NCBI GenBank assembly: GCA_035294465.1
Contig: DATGKW010000217.1
Location: 1 to 64,000, forward strand
Reading direction: 5' to 3'
Length of the DNA stretch: 64,000 nucleotides
Origin: Paraktedonobacter sp035294465
Lineage (GTDB): Bacteria > Chloroflexota > Ktedonobacteria > Ktedonobacterales > Ktedonobacteraceae
A program made the position numbers and the translations under genes. Each line of letters starts with the position of its first letter. Position 1 is the first letter of the stretch. Below the pieces are notes generated by a model, which saw nothing but the letters and a program-made list of their open reading frames with translations, was not told the origin of the DNA and made no database searches. Shown piece after piece: positions 49,944-58,228 of this stretch.

Positions 49944-51170
49944 ATGTCTGTTGTTATCACCGGAGTTGGCGTTATAACCCCTGCCGGCATCGGCATCTCG
50001 GATTTCTGGGAAGGGATGACGAGTGGACGGTCATGTATCTCGCCTATCACTCTTTTTGACACAACGAGGTTTACGAGCAAAGCTGCCGGGACAGTGGCAG
50101 GATTTGAGCCGGCGGCTTTTTTGGACCCACGTATTGTCGCACAGACAGATCGCTGGACTCAATTTGATTTAGTCTGCGCCAAACAGGCCATCGAAGATGC
50201 CGGCCTGGCGCTTCAAGACGAGGATCCGACAAGGATCGGGGCGGTCTTCGCGGCCGGAACCGGCGGGAATGGATACGGCCAGCAACAATTGCACATTTGT
50301 AGATCACAGGGTCCAAAATTCGTAAGTGTCTATTTATCCATTGCCTGGTTTTACGCCGCAAGCATAGGGCAGGTCTCTATCCGTAACAATATTCGCGGTT
50401 ATGGCCGAAATATCTGTGCAGAGGCAGCAGGCGGTCCGATTGCTGTAGGGCATGCAGCCAAAGTAATCACGCATGGGCTGTGTGATGTCGTCGTAGTCGG
50501 CGGTTCTGAGGCCCCGCTCACACCGTACACATTTGCATCTCATCAAGCTTCGGGGCTTCTTTCATCAGACAGTGGGCCCTATCCTTATCGCCCCTTTGAT
50601 GCCACACATTCGGGGACAATCGTAGGCGAAGGAGGAGCGGGCTTTTGCCTTGAGAGCAAAGAACACGCCTTGAAACGCGACGCCCACATTTACGCAGAGG
50701 TTGCGGGTTGGGGACAGTCATTTGACGGGGTGCTTACACGTGGACCGGCCAGCGATGGCAAAGAATATGCCCGTGCGATAACCCAGGCCTTGCAGATGGC
50801 CCGGCTCCATCCATCGGAGATCGACTGGATTATCTGCGATGGACTGGGGACAGAGGAAGGGGATAGATCTGAAGTAACAGCCCTGCGATCTGTATTTGGT
50901 GATCTTCTCACCACTATCCCGGCCTCTGCACCAAAATCGATGATTGGACGCTTATTCAATGGAGGGTCAACAGTAGATATTGCCTCGGCGCTCCTGGGTA
51001 TGGAGTCAAACGTTGTCTTGCCCACCGTGGGATTTACTCAACCCGATCCTGGCTACGAGATCGATTGTGTTCCCAATCAAGCTCGCTCCAGGCATTTACG
51101 CAATGTGCTTGTGGGGGCACGTGGCTTTGGCGGCTATAACTCGGCTCTCGTTTTGAAACGTCCTGCTTAG
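49944..51170 (+). CDS. Type II polyketide chain-length factor (KS-beta)
   Basis: 408 residues from ATG 49944 (AGGAAAGG 8-9 nt upstream; ATG 49938 is an alternative). It aligns along its length with KS-alpha, but the active-site Cys is replaced: NICAEAAGGPIAVGH has Ala161 at that position. The catalytic His residues are changed too (ICDGLGTEEGD, KSMIGRLFNGG). Loss of all three defines a CLF, which shapes chain length and primes the dimer. Actinobacterial CLFs usually have Gln at the Cys site (EQAGG), so Ala here is unusual. It starts 15 bp after the KS-alpha stop, so expression is coupled. Confidence 0.9.
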   Translation: MSVVITGVGVITPAGIGISDFWEGMTSGRSCISPITLFDTTRFTSKAAGTVAGFEPAAFLDPRIVAQTDRWTQFDLVCAKQAIEDAGLALQDEDPTRIGAVFAAGTGGNGYGQQQLHICRSQGPKFVSVYLSIAWFYAASIGQVSIRNNIRGYGRNICAEAAGGPIAVGHAAKVITHGLCDVVVVGGSEAPLTPYTFASHQASGLLSSDSGPYPYRPFDATHSGTIVGEGGAGFCLESKEHALKRDAHIYAEVAGWGQSFDGVLTRGPASDGKEYARAITQALQMARLHPSEIDWIICDGLGTEEGDRSEVTALRSVFGDLLTTIPASAPKSMIGRLFNGGSTVDIASALLGMESNVVLPTVGFTQPDPGYEIDCVPNQARSRHLRNVLVGARGFGGYNSALVLKRPA

Positions 51171-51232
51171 CCCGTCTCAAGCACACGGTTCAGCCTTGTC
51201 CGACCACCTATCTATGAAGAAAGGAGCTTACA

Positions 51233-51625
51233 GTGATCGCATCTGTTCATCGTTCTACCGTAGAGCCACTGAAGCAAACGCGCGGGGGACGCTTGCAAGT
51301 GCTGCTCAGTACGAAAACAACAGGCAACACGGCCGGTTTTCTCGGAACGCTCGCTCTCCTTCCAGGCGAAGTGTTTTTGAGGCATTACCACCCTTACAGT
51401 GAAGAATGCTTCTATGTCATTAAGGGCGAGGTCACGGTTGAAGGAGATGAGAACACCATTGTTGCAAATGAAGGGACAGCCGTATTTTTGCCTAAACGTG
51501 AACCGCATCGTTTGCGCAACAGGGGGAACGAGGAAACCATCCTGGTATTTTTCTGTTCTCCCCTGGCTCCTTCGCCCGCAGAAGGACATGTCCTTCTGGA
51601 AGAGCAGGCGCCAGCATACGTGTAA
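51233..51625 (+). CDS. Cupin-domain polyketide tailoring protein (TcmJ-like)
   Basis: 130 residues from GTG 51233, with AAGGAG 6 nt upstream. A single cupin barrel shows the two conserved motifs: HYHPYSEECFYVIKGEV (His/His/Glu ligand set) and the later PHRLRNRG segment with a His. Small cupins such as TcmJ in type II polyketide clusters help cyclise or stabilise the nascent chain. Position right after the KS/CLF pair supports that role here. Metal ligands look intact. It could alternatively be an oxygenase. Confidence 0.8.
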   Translation: MIASVHRSTVEPLKQTRGGRLQVLLSTKTTGNTAGFLGTLALLPGEVFLRHYHPYSEECFYVIKGEVTVEGDENTIVANEGTAVFLPKREPHRLRNRGNEETILVFFCSPLAPSPAEGHVLLEEQAPAYV

Positions 51626-51658
51626 AAGGGAGCTGTAGCACTGGCGAGGAGCAGAGGA

Positions 51659-52447
51659 ATGAACTATACGCTATCTGATAAAGAAACGGCCATAAATCTG
51701 GGTTTAGCTGGCAAGCGAGCCCTTGTCACGGGGGCAAGTGACGAAATCACACAGGCAATTGTGAGCGCCTTACTTCAGCAAGGAGCCGCAGTTGTAACCG
51801 CCTATGAACACGAGGGCAAAGCCAGAGATGCTCTAACCGTGGAATTGGAACAGCTTCCTGACGGCAGTTTTGCGCTTCAGACAAACTTGAGTGATGAACA
51901 AGCGGTTGCCCGTATGGCAGAATGTGTTCGCCAGAAGTTCGGGCAAATCGATATTGTGGTAAACAATGCCTCTATCATCAGCCATGCCCCAATCCAGGAG
52001 TTAACTCTCTCGACCTGGCGGGAAACTTTGGACGCCAATCTCACCGGCATCTACCTGGTTACACGAGCCGTGCTTGACATGCTGACGCCAGGAAGCTCGG
52101 TCACTAACATTTCCGCATGCCTGGCAGCAGTGGGTATGCGAGGGAAAGCACATTTTACAGCAGCGAAGGCTGGTGTGATTGGCTTTACCAGGTCGGTATG
52201 CAAGGAATTAGGCACGCGAGGTATTCGTGTCAACGTTGTCGCGCCCGGCGTCATCGGAACCGGAGAAATGGGGGAACTTTCACCGGAGCAGCGCGGGCGT
52301 TACGCCTATCTTGCAGCTCTGGGTCGCCTGGGGCGGCCTGAAGAAGTGGCTGCCGCCGTCCTCTTCCTGGCCAGCGACTTATCCAGTTTCATCACAGGAG
52401 CAACGATCCCGATTGACGGAGGCGTTGGAGGCATTGCAGCCTTCTAG
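51659..52447 (+). CDS. SDR-family protein without the catalytic dyad (ketoreductase-like)
   Basis: 262 residues, ATG with GAGGAGCAGAGG upstream. The SDR fold is clear (LAGKRALVTGAS start, VVNNAS, RVNVVAPG, and an end with ITGATIPIDGG). Several key residues differ: the cofactor loop reads TGASDEIT, not TGxxxGIG. The catalytic Ser is Ala153 (NISA), and the catalytic Tyr is Phe166, while Lys170 remains (FTAAK). As Ser and Tyr carry out reduction, this is probably not an active ketoreductase. It may bind the chain or fold partner as a pseudoenzyme, or act by another mechanism (inference). It sits in the ketoreductase position of a type II cluster. Confidence 0.8.
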   Translation: MNYTLSDKETAINLGLAGKRALVTGASDEITQAIVSALLQQGAAVVTAYEHEGKARDALTVELEQLPDGSFALQTNLSDEQAVARMAECVRQKFGQIDIVVNNASIISHAPIQELTLSTWRETLDANLTGIYLVTRAVLDMLTPGSSVTNISACLAAVGMRGKAHFTAAKAGVIGFTRSVCKELGTRGIRVNVVAPGVIGTGEMGELSPEQRGRYAYLAALGRLGRPEEVAAAVLFLASDLSSFITGATIPIDGGVGGIAAF

Positions 52448-52496
52448 CCTCCCTTAGCGAAACCTCGTCTTTTTTACGTTTAAGGAGCAAACAAAT

Positions 52497-52835
52497 ATGG
52501 CAACCTATGTCTTAGTTTTCGGCAGATTACACAATCTGGAGGATAAAGAGGCGTTCGAGGCAGCTTTTGAACAGGTAAGTCGTACAGTCGTAAGCAGTGC
52601 CAAAGGCATTATCCGAGACGAGCTCATCCATGATAGCAGTGACCCGTATGCCTATATCATGCTGAGTGAGTGGGAAAGCAAAAATGCGTGGGCTACCTGG
52701 CAGAGCGCTCCAATACACGAAATACAGGTGGGTTCGCTGCGGCAGTACTGGCAAGGTCAGGGGGTAAAAGTTTGTAACACAGTTTTTTGCGTCGAGAAGG
52801 CAGATATCGAAAAAGAGCAGAGCCAGGTCGCTTGA
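52497..52835 (+). CDS. ABM-type (dimeric alpha/beta-barrel) monooxygenase or cyclase
   Basis: 112 residues; ATG after AAGGAGC. One ferredoxin-like ABM domain: MATYVLVFGRLHNLEDKEAF, a central helix, IMLSEWESKNAWATWQSAP, and a C-terminal VKVCNTVFCVEK strand. In aromatic polyketide clusters this fold includes ActVA-Orf6-type anthrone oxygenases and the TcmI cyclase; both act on the released or tethered ring system without a cofactor. The SEWES core with Trp is typical of ABM. I cannot separate oxygenase from cyclase. It directly follows the SDR. Confidence 0.8.
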   Translation: MATYVLVFGRLHNLEDKEAFEAAFEQVSRTVVSSAKGIIRDELIHDSSDPYAYIMLSEWESKNAWATWQSAPIHEIQVGSLRQYWQGQGVKVCNTVFCVEKADIEKEQSQVA

Positions 52836-52901
52836 TGTAGTACTGCCAGAAAGTGGCAAAGCAGGCTCTGCTGAATGAGAAATTTCAGAGGAGGATCGCT
52901 C

Positions 52902-54185
52902 ATGTTACACACACAGCAAGAAGATATCGACAACTTGTTGCGGCCGGAGTATCTGGCAAATCCCTATCCTGTATTCAAATACTTGCAGGCCAACGATCCG
53001 GTTCGCTGGAACCCTCATCTCAACGGCTGGATGATTTCGAGCTATGACGATGTGCGAGCGCTCCTGCAAGATTCGCGTCTCTCGGCAGCTTCACCCTTTG
53101 GTTATCTTTTTAAGCGTCAACTGACCGAAGAGGAGCAAGCGGCCGTTAACTTTATTCGCCCCTACGTCGAACAGTCTCTCTTAAACATGGACCCTCCACA
53201 CCAGACACGCCAGCGAGCCATTCTGGGCGCAGCCTTTACCACGCGGAGACTGGAGCAAATGAGAGTTCGCGTCCAGGAATTTGCCGATGAAATAGTGGAT
53301 GAGATAGAGACAAGCGGGAAAATTGAACTCCTGCATCAGTTTGCTTTTCCCTTGCTTTTTAAGGTCATCTTTGCACTGCTAGGTATCCCGGCTGAGGCTC
53401 ACGCAGAGGCCCGCCGGCTTTTTAACGAAGCGTCTGGCTTAATTATCAAGGTAAATTCGACGCCCTATCCTGCCTCTGAGCACCTCCTACGCTTCGCGGA
53501 GAACCTGCGGGAAACGGAAGACCTTATCAGGCCATATGTTGAGGAACGGCGCCTGCAGCCACAAGGGGATCTTATCAGCATCATGGTAGAGGCGGAGAGG
53601 CAAGGGAAGCTCAGTGAGAAAGAAATCTTCGTGCTCTGTTCTCAGCTCGTCTTCGCGGCTCATGAAACAACAGCCAACGCTATCTGCACCGGCATGTTCT
53701 ATCTGTTGCAAAATCCTGCTCAACTGGAGCTTCTACAAACGAAACCGGATATTCTCCCTCTCGCTGTGGAAGAAATCCTGCGTTACAGCGCGCCGGGACA
53801 AATGCGGCCACGCATCGCGCGTGAAGATATGGAGATCAGAGGGAAGCGGATTCAGAAAGGGCAGCGGATTTTCCTTATGTTAGCAGCAGCAAATTTCGAT
53901 GAAGAACATTTTGCTTGCCCACATATGTTGAACGTCGAGCGCCCCAAAAAAGAACAAATCATGACGTTTGGCCACGGCATTCATTACTGCTTAGGGGGCC
54001 CTCTGGCACGCATCGAATTACAGGTGATTTTTCCGACGCTTTTCAAACGCCTCCCAGGACTTAGATTAGCTTCTTCCGCCGTACAGTGGCGTCCGAACTT
54101 TCTCCTGCGGGGACTTGTAGAGCTGCCCTTGGAATTTGATCCTCCGGCCGCGGCCTTAGACGCGAGTTCAAGCGATGCTGCTTAA
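52902..54185 (+). CDS. Cytochrome P450
   Basis: 427 residues from ATG 52902 (GAGGAGG 7 nt upstream). Standard bacterial P450 signatures: I-helix AAHETTAN with acid-Thr pair, EEILRYSAP (ExxR), the R of the PxxF-like region, and the heme loop FGHGIHYCLGGPLAR with the ligand Cys363. It should hydroxylate or couple the aromatic product using ferredoxin partners encoded elsewhere. The substrate loop residues cannot tell which. It lies between the two ABM genes and is presumably cotranscribed with them. Confidence 0.94.
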   Translation: MLHTQQEDIDNLLRPEYLANPYPVFKYLQANDPVRWNPHLNGWMISSYDDVRALLQDSRLSAASPFGYLFKRQLTEEEQAAVNFIRPYVEQSLLNMDPPHQTRQRAILGAAFTTRRLEQMRVRVQEFADEIVDEIETSGKIELLHQFAFPLLFKVIFALLGIPAEAHAEARRLFNEASGLIIKVNSTPYPASEHLLRFAENLRETEDLIRPYVEERRLQPQGDLISIMVEAERQGKLSEKEIFVLCSQLVFAAHETTANAICTGMFYLLQNPAQLELLQTKPDILPLAVEEILRYSAPGQMRPRIAREDMEIRGKRIQKGQRIFLMLAAANFDEEHFACPHMLNVERPKKEQIMTFGHGIHYCLGGPLARIELQVIFPTLFKRLPGLRLASSAVQWRPNFLLRGLVELPLEFDPPAAALDASSSDAA

Positions 54186-54207
54186 TCGGAAAGAAAAGAG
54201 GATGAGT

Positions 54208-54501
54208 ATGTCGTCTCCAGTTGTGCTCATTAACGTCTTTGAAGTGCCTGCCGGCACGGAGAGTGACTTTATTGAGTGGTGGAAGCGCAGCTCGGAAGCC
54301 ATGAAGAAGGAACCAGGCTTTATCGATGCCAGGCTTCACCGGAGCCGGAAACCTGACGCACGTTTTCGGTTTATCAATGTCGCTCATTGGGAAACAGAGG
54401 AAGCTCTCGACCTGGCTCGTTGCAGGAACAAAGACGTTCTTCAATCTCTCCAGCAAGGTAGAGGATTTCCTGCGACCTACGAGGCCGTATTGCAATACTA
54501 A
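54208..54501 (+). CDS. Second ABM-superfamily protein
   Basis: 97 residues from ATG 54208, with AAGAGG 7 nt upstream; ATG 54202 sits too close to that SD, and ATG 54175 overlaps the P450 end. The sequence runs PVVLINVFEVPAGTESDFIEWW, a helix with SEAMKKEPGFIDARLHR and FRFINVAHWETEEALDLA, the normal ABM/dimeric alpha-beta barrel pattern. As with the first ABM, it may be an oxygenase or cyclase. Two such genes in one cluster suggest sequential ring closure and oxidation (inference). Confidence 0.75.
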   Translation: MSSPVVLINVFEVPAGTESDFIEWWKRSSEAMKKEPGFIDARLHRSRKPDARFRFINVAHWETEEALDLARCRNKDVLQSLQQGRGFPATYEAVLQY

Positions 54502-54574
54502 AGCAGGGTTTCTCAGCGTGTCTTAGCAGGTAAACGTTGTCATCAACATCATGTAGAAAAAGGAGCAAAAGAAC

Positions 54575-55324
54575 ATGGATATCTCCATTGAACGAGAGAT
54601 GCCACAAACAAGTGAAATCGCACGCAAAATCGTCATGGACGTGCAAGATATTACGAAGGTCCTTCCTTTCGCTCACGGGCACATCGAGATTCTTAAAGGC
54701 ATTAGCTTTCAAATTTTCAGCGGAGAGTTTGTCTCCATTGTAGGGCCTTCCGGTTCAGGGAAAAGCACCCTGCTAGGGATTATCGCCGGCTTGGACAATC
54801 CTACCACCGGCCGAGTACTGATCGATGGCATCGATATTACACACCTGAGTGAAGGGAAAATGGCAGCGGTACGTAACAGCAAGATTGGTATGGTCTTCCA
54901 GGCATTCAACCTGATTCCAACCCTGACCGCTCAAGAAAACGTCGAGATCCCGTTGTATGTTGGCAAACATAAAGGCACGCCCTCCGCACGAGCGAGAGAA
55001 TTGCTGACTCTGGTTGGCCTCTCCCACCGCTTCAATCACCGACCAAATCAGCTCTCCGGTGGCGAACAGCAGCGCGTCGCGATTGCGCGTGCATTGGCGA
55101 CCGATCCCGCTTTCGTGATCGCCGATGAACCAACAGGTAATCTTGATGCCAAAAACGGTGAAAACGTGCTCAACCTGATCGCCGAATTACGCGCTCAGAC
55201 CGGCAAGACCTTTATCATCGCTACTCATGATCCTAAGGTTGCATTGCACGCGGACCGCCGCATTTCTATTGTGGACGGGCAAGTCGCAAAAACCGATTTT
55301 GCGAGCGGTGTGGCCGCGCACTAG
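54575..55324 (+). CDS. ABC transporter ATPase (LolD/MacB type)
   Basis: 249 residues; ATG after AAAAGGAGC. Walker [10 protein letters not shown], the LolD-like [14 protein letters not shown], the ABC signature LSGGEQQR, and Walker [12 protein letters not shown] with the catalytic Glu region, all intact. The long N-terminal extension is unusual, but the core matches ATPases that pair with FtsX-type permeases (MacB, LolD). The next gene encodes such a permease 24 bp later, so the two should form one exporter. In this cluster it probably exports the polyketide or provides self-resistance (inference). Confidence 0.92.
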   Translation: MDISIEREMPQTSEIARKIVMDVQDITKVLPFAHGHIEILKGISFQIFSGEFVSIVGPSGSGKSTLLGIIAGLDNPTTGRVLIDGIDITHLSEGKMAAVRNSKIGMVFQAFNLIPTLTAQENVEIPLYVGKHKGTPSARARELLTLVGLSHRFNHRPNQLSGGEQQRVAIARALATDPAFVIADEPTGNLDAKNGENVLNLIAELRAQTGKTFIIATHDPKVALHADRRISIVDGQVAKTDFASGVAAH

Positions 55325-55348
55325 CGGGACCGGAAGGAGAAGAAAACG

Positions 55349-58057
55349 ATGAAAATCTCGCTTTACTTCAACTATACCGCGCGTGCGTTGTTCCGGGGCG
55401 GGCAACGCACTATCCTCGCGGTGTTCTGTGTCGCCGTAGGTGTGATGGCAGTAGTCTCGCTGCAACTTGTGGGCCTGATGCTGCAAAACGCACTCACGGC
55501 TAATGTCCGCGCGACCAATGGAGGAGATATCGCAGTCAGCACGCCAGGTGTCCCGCTCAAGCCGAGCGACCTGGCCTTTTTCGACCAGCTCAAAAGCGTT
55601 GGAACCATCAGCAACTATACAGCGGTGATCACTGCCACTGGTGGGCTGAGCAACACGGCTACCTCGCTCCAATCTTTTCACGTCGAGGCAGTTGACGCCA
55701 ATAACTTCCCGCTGGTCGGCTCGCCCACGTTTGTTAGCCCCAACAACGGCACAGTGAGCAGTTTGCTGGTGGGAGATCAGATACTTGTCACACAAAGTTT
55801 CCTCGACCGCTACCAGAAGCAAGTGGGCGATACGTTCAATTTGTACGTTAAAACGAACGAGAGCACCGGTCAGACTTTGCCCGTAACCATTGCCGGGGTT
55901 ATCGCTAACACGGGTACCTTTGCCCAATCGGGCAATCTTGTGCTCATCTCAGCGCAATACTACCTGGCCTCAGCCCCGACCTCGCTCGCCAATTATAATC
56001 TGGTCGATGTGACTACGGCGAATCAGGCTCAGACAGATGCCGCAGTTAAGGCCATTACTGCGCAGTTTCCCCTGGCCAGCACCCAGACAGTGGCGGATGT
56101 CCTGAATACACAAAAGTCTACTCTCAACTTGATCAACACCTTTCTAGAGATCGCTGGCCTGCTTGCTCTGTTGATCGGAGGCGTCGGTATTATTAATACG
56201 ATGCAGGTTTTGCTCTCGCGGCGTAAAACTGAGATTGCCATGCTCAAAACGGCAGGCTACCGGCGCCGAGATCTCTTCCTGCTCTTTGGCCTGGAGGCCA
56301 GTCTGCTTGGATTGGTTGGCGGAATTCTTGGGTCCGCCGCAGCTACAGGGGTAAGCTACCTCGTTCGCGGCCTGCTGGGGAATTTTGGCCTTAATGTGCT
56401 CTACACCCTGAACATTCCAACGCTGCTCGGCGGTGTAGTCATGGGTTTCGCCACTGCGCTGATTTTTGGTCTGCTGCCGATTGTTCAGGCAGCCAATGAG
56501 CGTCCAATCCAAGTGATCCGCGATGAGGCGCACAGAAGCGTTGGCAGTAAAGCCTTGACGCTGCTGCTGCTGCTGATCCTCTCGGCGCTCTTCTGTCTGC
56601 TAGCGACATTCATTCTCAACGGAAATATCGTGCTGGGCCTTATGGCAACGTATGGCGGGCTGGTGTACCTGCTGGTGCTGGGCGGCATCTTCAGCTTGCT
56701 GATCTTTGCCATCAGCAAATTGCCTGTTCCTGAGCGCTTGAATATCAAGCAGGCTGGTCTGGTTCTGGCCGGCCTGGTGGTCTCAGCTGCGGTGTACCAG
56801 GTGCTGCCGGTGTTCGGCCTCTTCTTGCTGGCAGGCTCGTTATCAGGCCTGGTAGTCGTGTTTCTTCCGCGCAACTGGAAAGTCAGCACCAGGCTGGCTT
56901 TGCGTAACCTGGGCAGACAACGTATCCGCACTATGACTACCGTGCTGGCTATGTTTATCGGTGTGTACGGCATTGGGATGGTCATTGGCATGACCGACGT
57001 GATGCAAACTCAGACGATTAATGTATTAAACCGGAATGCTCCTTATAACCTTGTTGCCACAACCACGGGGGCTGAGAGCAGCACGCTTCAGGCGGGATTG
57101 TCTAGCATTCCTGGTCTCTCTAGCAGTCGCGAGGATCCCTTTGTCGCCGCGCAGCCCAGGGCGGTCAACTCTCAACCCATCCAGCAAGTGCTGGGCAGTG
57201 GCCTCCAGCAAAATATCAGCTTACTTGGCGGGATTGAGGGCTATAATCCGGGACAGAGCATACCCGGCCTGACAATTGAGAAGGGACGTAACCTGAACGC
57301 CAGCGACGCCAATACGAATAATGTGCTCGTCAGTGCCCTGCTGACCGGTGAAAGCTGGCTGGGGGTCAACCTCAAGCTTGGCGATACCATTGAACTGGCC
57401 AGCCCGGATGGCAAAACGGTGCGGACCGTCACGATTGTAGGAATTGTAGCAATATCGACCAGCTACGAGACGCTGGGAAAAGTGCTGGCTCCTGAGTCGG
57501 TAGTGAACGCCCTCAGCGCGGGGTCCAGTACCACGACAACGGTCTTCTACCTGAAAGTTCCGCCTAAGCAGATGAACCAGGCACTGGACGCGCTTGGCAG
57601 GCTTGCGCCCAATGCCTCAGTGCAAGACCTGACCGGGAGTGCAACCTCCTTCCTTCAGCAGCTCAGCAGCATCCTGGATCTGGTGGTCACGATTGCCTCA
57701 CTCTCGATGCTGGCGGCGCTAATTATTATTGCTAATGCTGTGGCTCTGGCAATGCTGGAGCGCAGGCGTGAGCTGGGTATTCTGAAATCAGTTGGCTACA
57801 CCAGCATTAGCGTGCTGCGTGAGTTTCTGATTGAGAATGGCATCATTGGCGGCCTCGGCGCGTTTGTCGCCATGCTGATAGTCTCTGCTGTGATTGTTGT
57901 GTTTAGTCAGCAGCTCTACAAGATGGCACTCAGTATGGAGCCGTGGCTGGTGGTATGCCTGATCCTGGGTCCGGCGCTGCTCGCGCTGCTCACGACTGCT
58001 CTGGTTTCCTGGAAACCTGTGCGTGTGCGCCCATTAGCCGTTCTGAGATATCAGTAA
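55349..58057 (+). CDS. ABC permease, FtsX-type (MacB-like exporter)
   Basis: 902 residues. An N-terminal membrane helix (about 15-45) is followed by a large extracytoplasmic region of the MacB kind. A first FtsX core lies at about 255-385, with RRKTEIAMLKTAGYRRRDL, and further helices at 400-500. A second extracytoplasmic part follows, and a C-terminal FtsX core (about 780-900) with ERRRELGILKSVGYTSI. The two MLKTAGY/ILKSVGY loops should contact the preceding ATPase. Substrates of such pumps are large amphiphiles, including polyketides and peptides. A hairpin after the stop ends the operon. Confidence 0.93.
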   Translation: MKISLYFNYTARALFRGGQRTILAVFCVAVGVMAVVSLQLVGLMLQNALTANVRATNGGDIAVSTPGVPLKPSDLAFFDQLKSVGTISNYTAVITATGGLSNTATSLQSFHVEAVDANNFPLVGSPTFVSPNNGTVSSLLVGDQILVTQSFLDRYQKQVGDTFNLYVKTNESTGQTLPVTIAGVIANTGTFAQSGNLVLISAQYYLASAPTSLANYNLVDVTTANQAQTDAAVKAITAQFPLASTQTVADVLNTQKSTLNLINTFLEIAGLLALLIGGVGIINTMQVLLSRRKTEIAMLKTAGYRRRDLFLLFGLEASLLGLVGGILGSAAATGVSYLVRGLLGNFGLNVLYTLNIPTLLGGVVMGFATALIFGLLPIVQAANERPIQVIRDEAHRSVGSKALTLLLLLILSALFCLLATFILNGNIVLGLMATYGGLVYLLVLGGIFSLLIFAISKLPVPERLNIKQAGLVLAGLVVSAAVYQVLPVFGLFLLAGSLSGLVVVFLPRNWKVSTRLALRNLGRQRIRTMTTVLAMFIGVYGIGMVIGMTDVMQTQTINVLNRNAPYNLVATTTGAESSTLQAGLSSIPGLSSSREDPFVAAQPRAVNSQPIQQVLGSGLQQNISLLGGIEGYNPGQSIPGLTIEKGRNLNASDANTNNVLVSALLTGESWLGVNLKLGDTIELASPDGKTVRTVTIVGIVAISTSYETLGKVLAPESVVNALSAGSSTTTTVFYLKVPPKQMNQALDALGRLAPNASVQDLTGSATSFLQQLSSILDLVVTIASLSMLAALIIIANAVALAMLERRRELGILKSVGYTSISVLREFLIENGIIGGLGAFVAMLIVSAVIVVFSQQLYKMALSMEPWLVVCLILGPALLALLTTALVSWKPVRVRPLAVLRYQ

Positions 58058-58086
58058 GGATATCAGTCAGAACGAAGACATAGTGA

Positions 58087-58122
58087 GAAATGAGCGTCCG
58101 CCCTTGGATGCTCATTTCTTTG
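58087..58122 (+). terminator. Hairpin after the ABC permease gene
   Basis: GAAATGAGCGTCC (58087-58099) pairs with GGATGCTCATTTC (58106-58118) with one G-T pair, then TT. A direct repeat of GATGCTCATTTCTT follows at once, apparently a partial duplication. Confidence 0.65.
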
Positions 58123-58228
58123 ATGCTCATTTCTTCCACGAACGACTTTCTCTGCTTGTAACTGGTCGGGAAGAGATTCTCCGTAAACTTTTATCAGGGT
58201 CAGTAACAACAAGTAAGGAGAAAACGTC

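Noticed and set aside
51171..54574. Acyl carrier protein gene hidden among the small genes of the cluster
   Set aside because: I read each small ORF and gap; none has an ACP length with a DSL-type serine. The small proteins are cupin and ABM folds.
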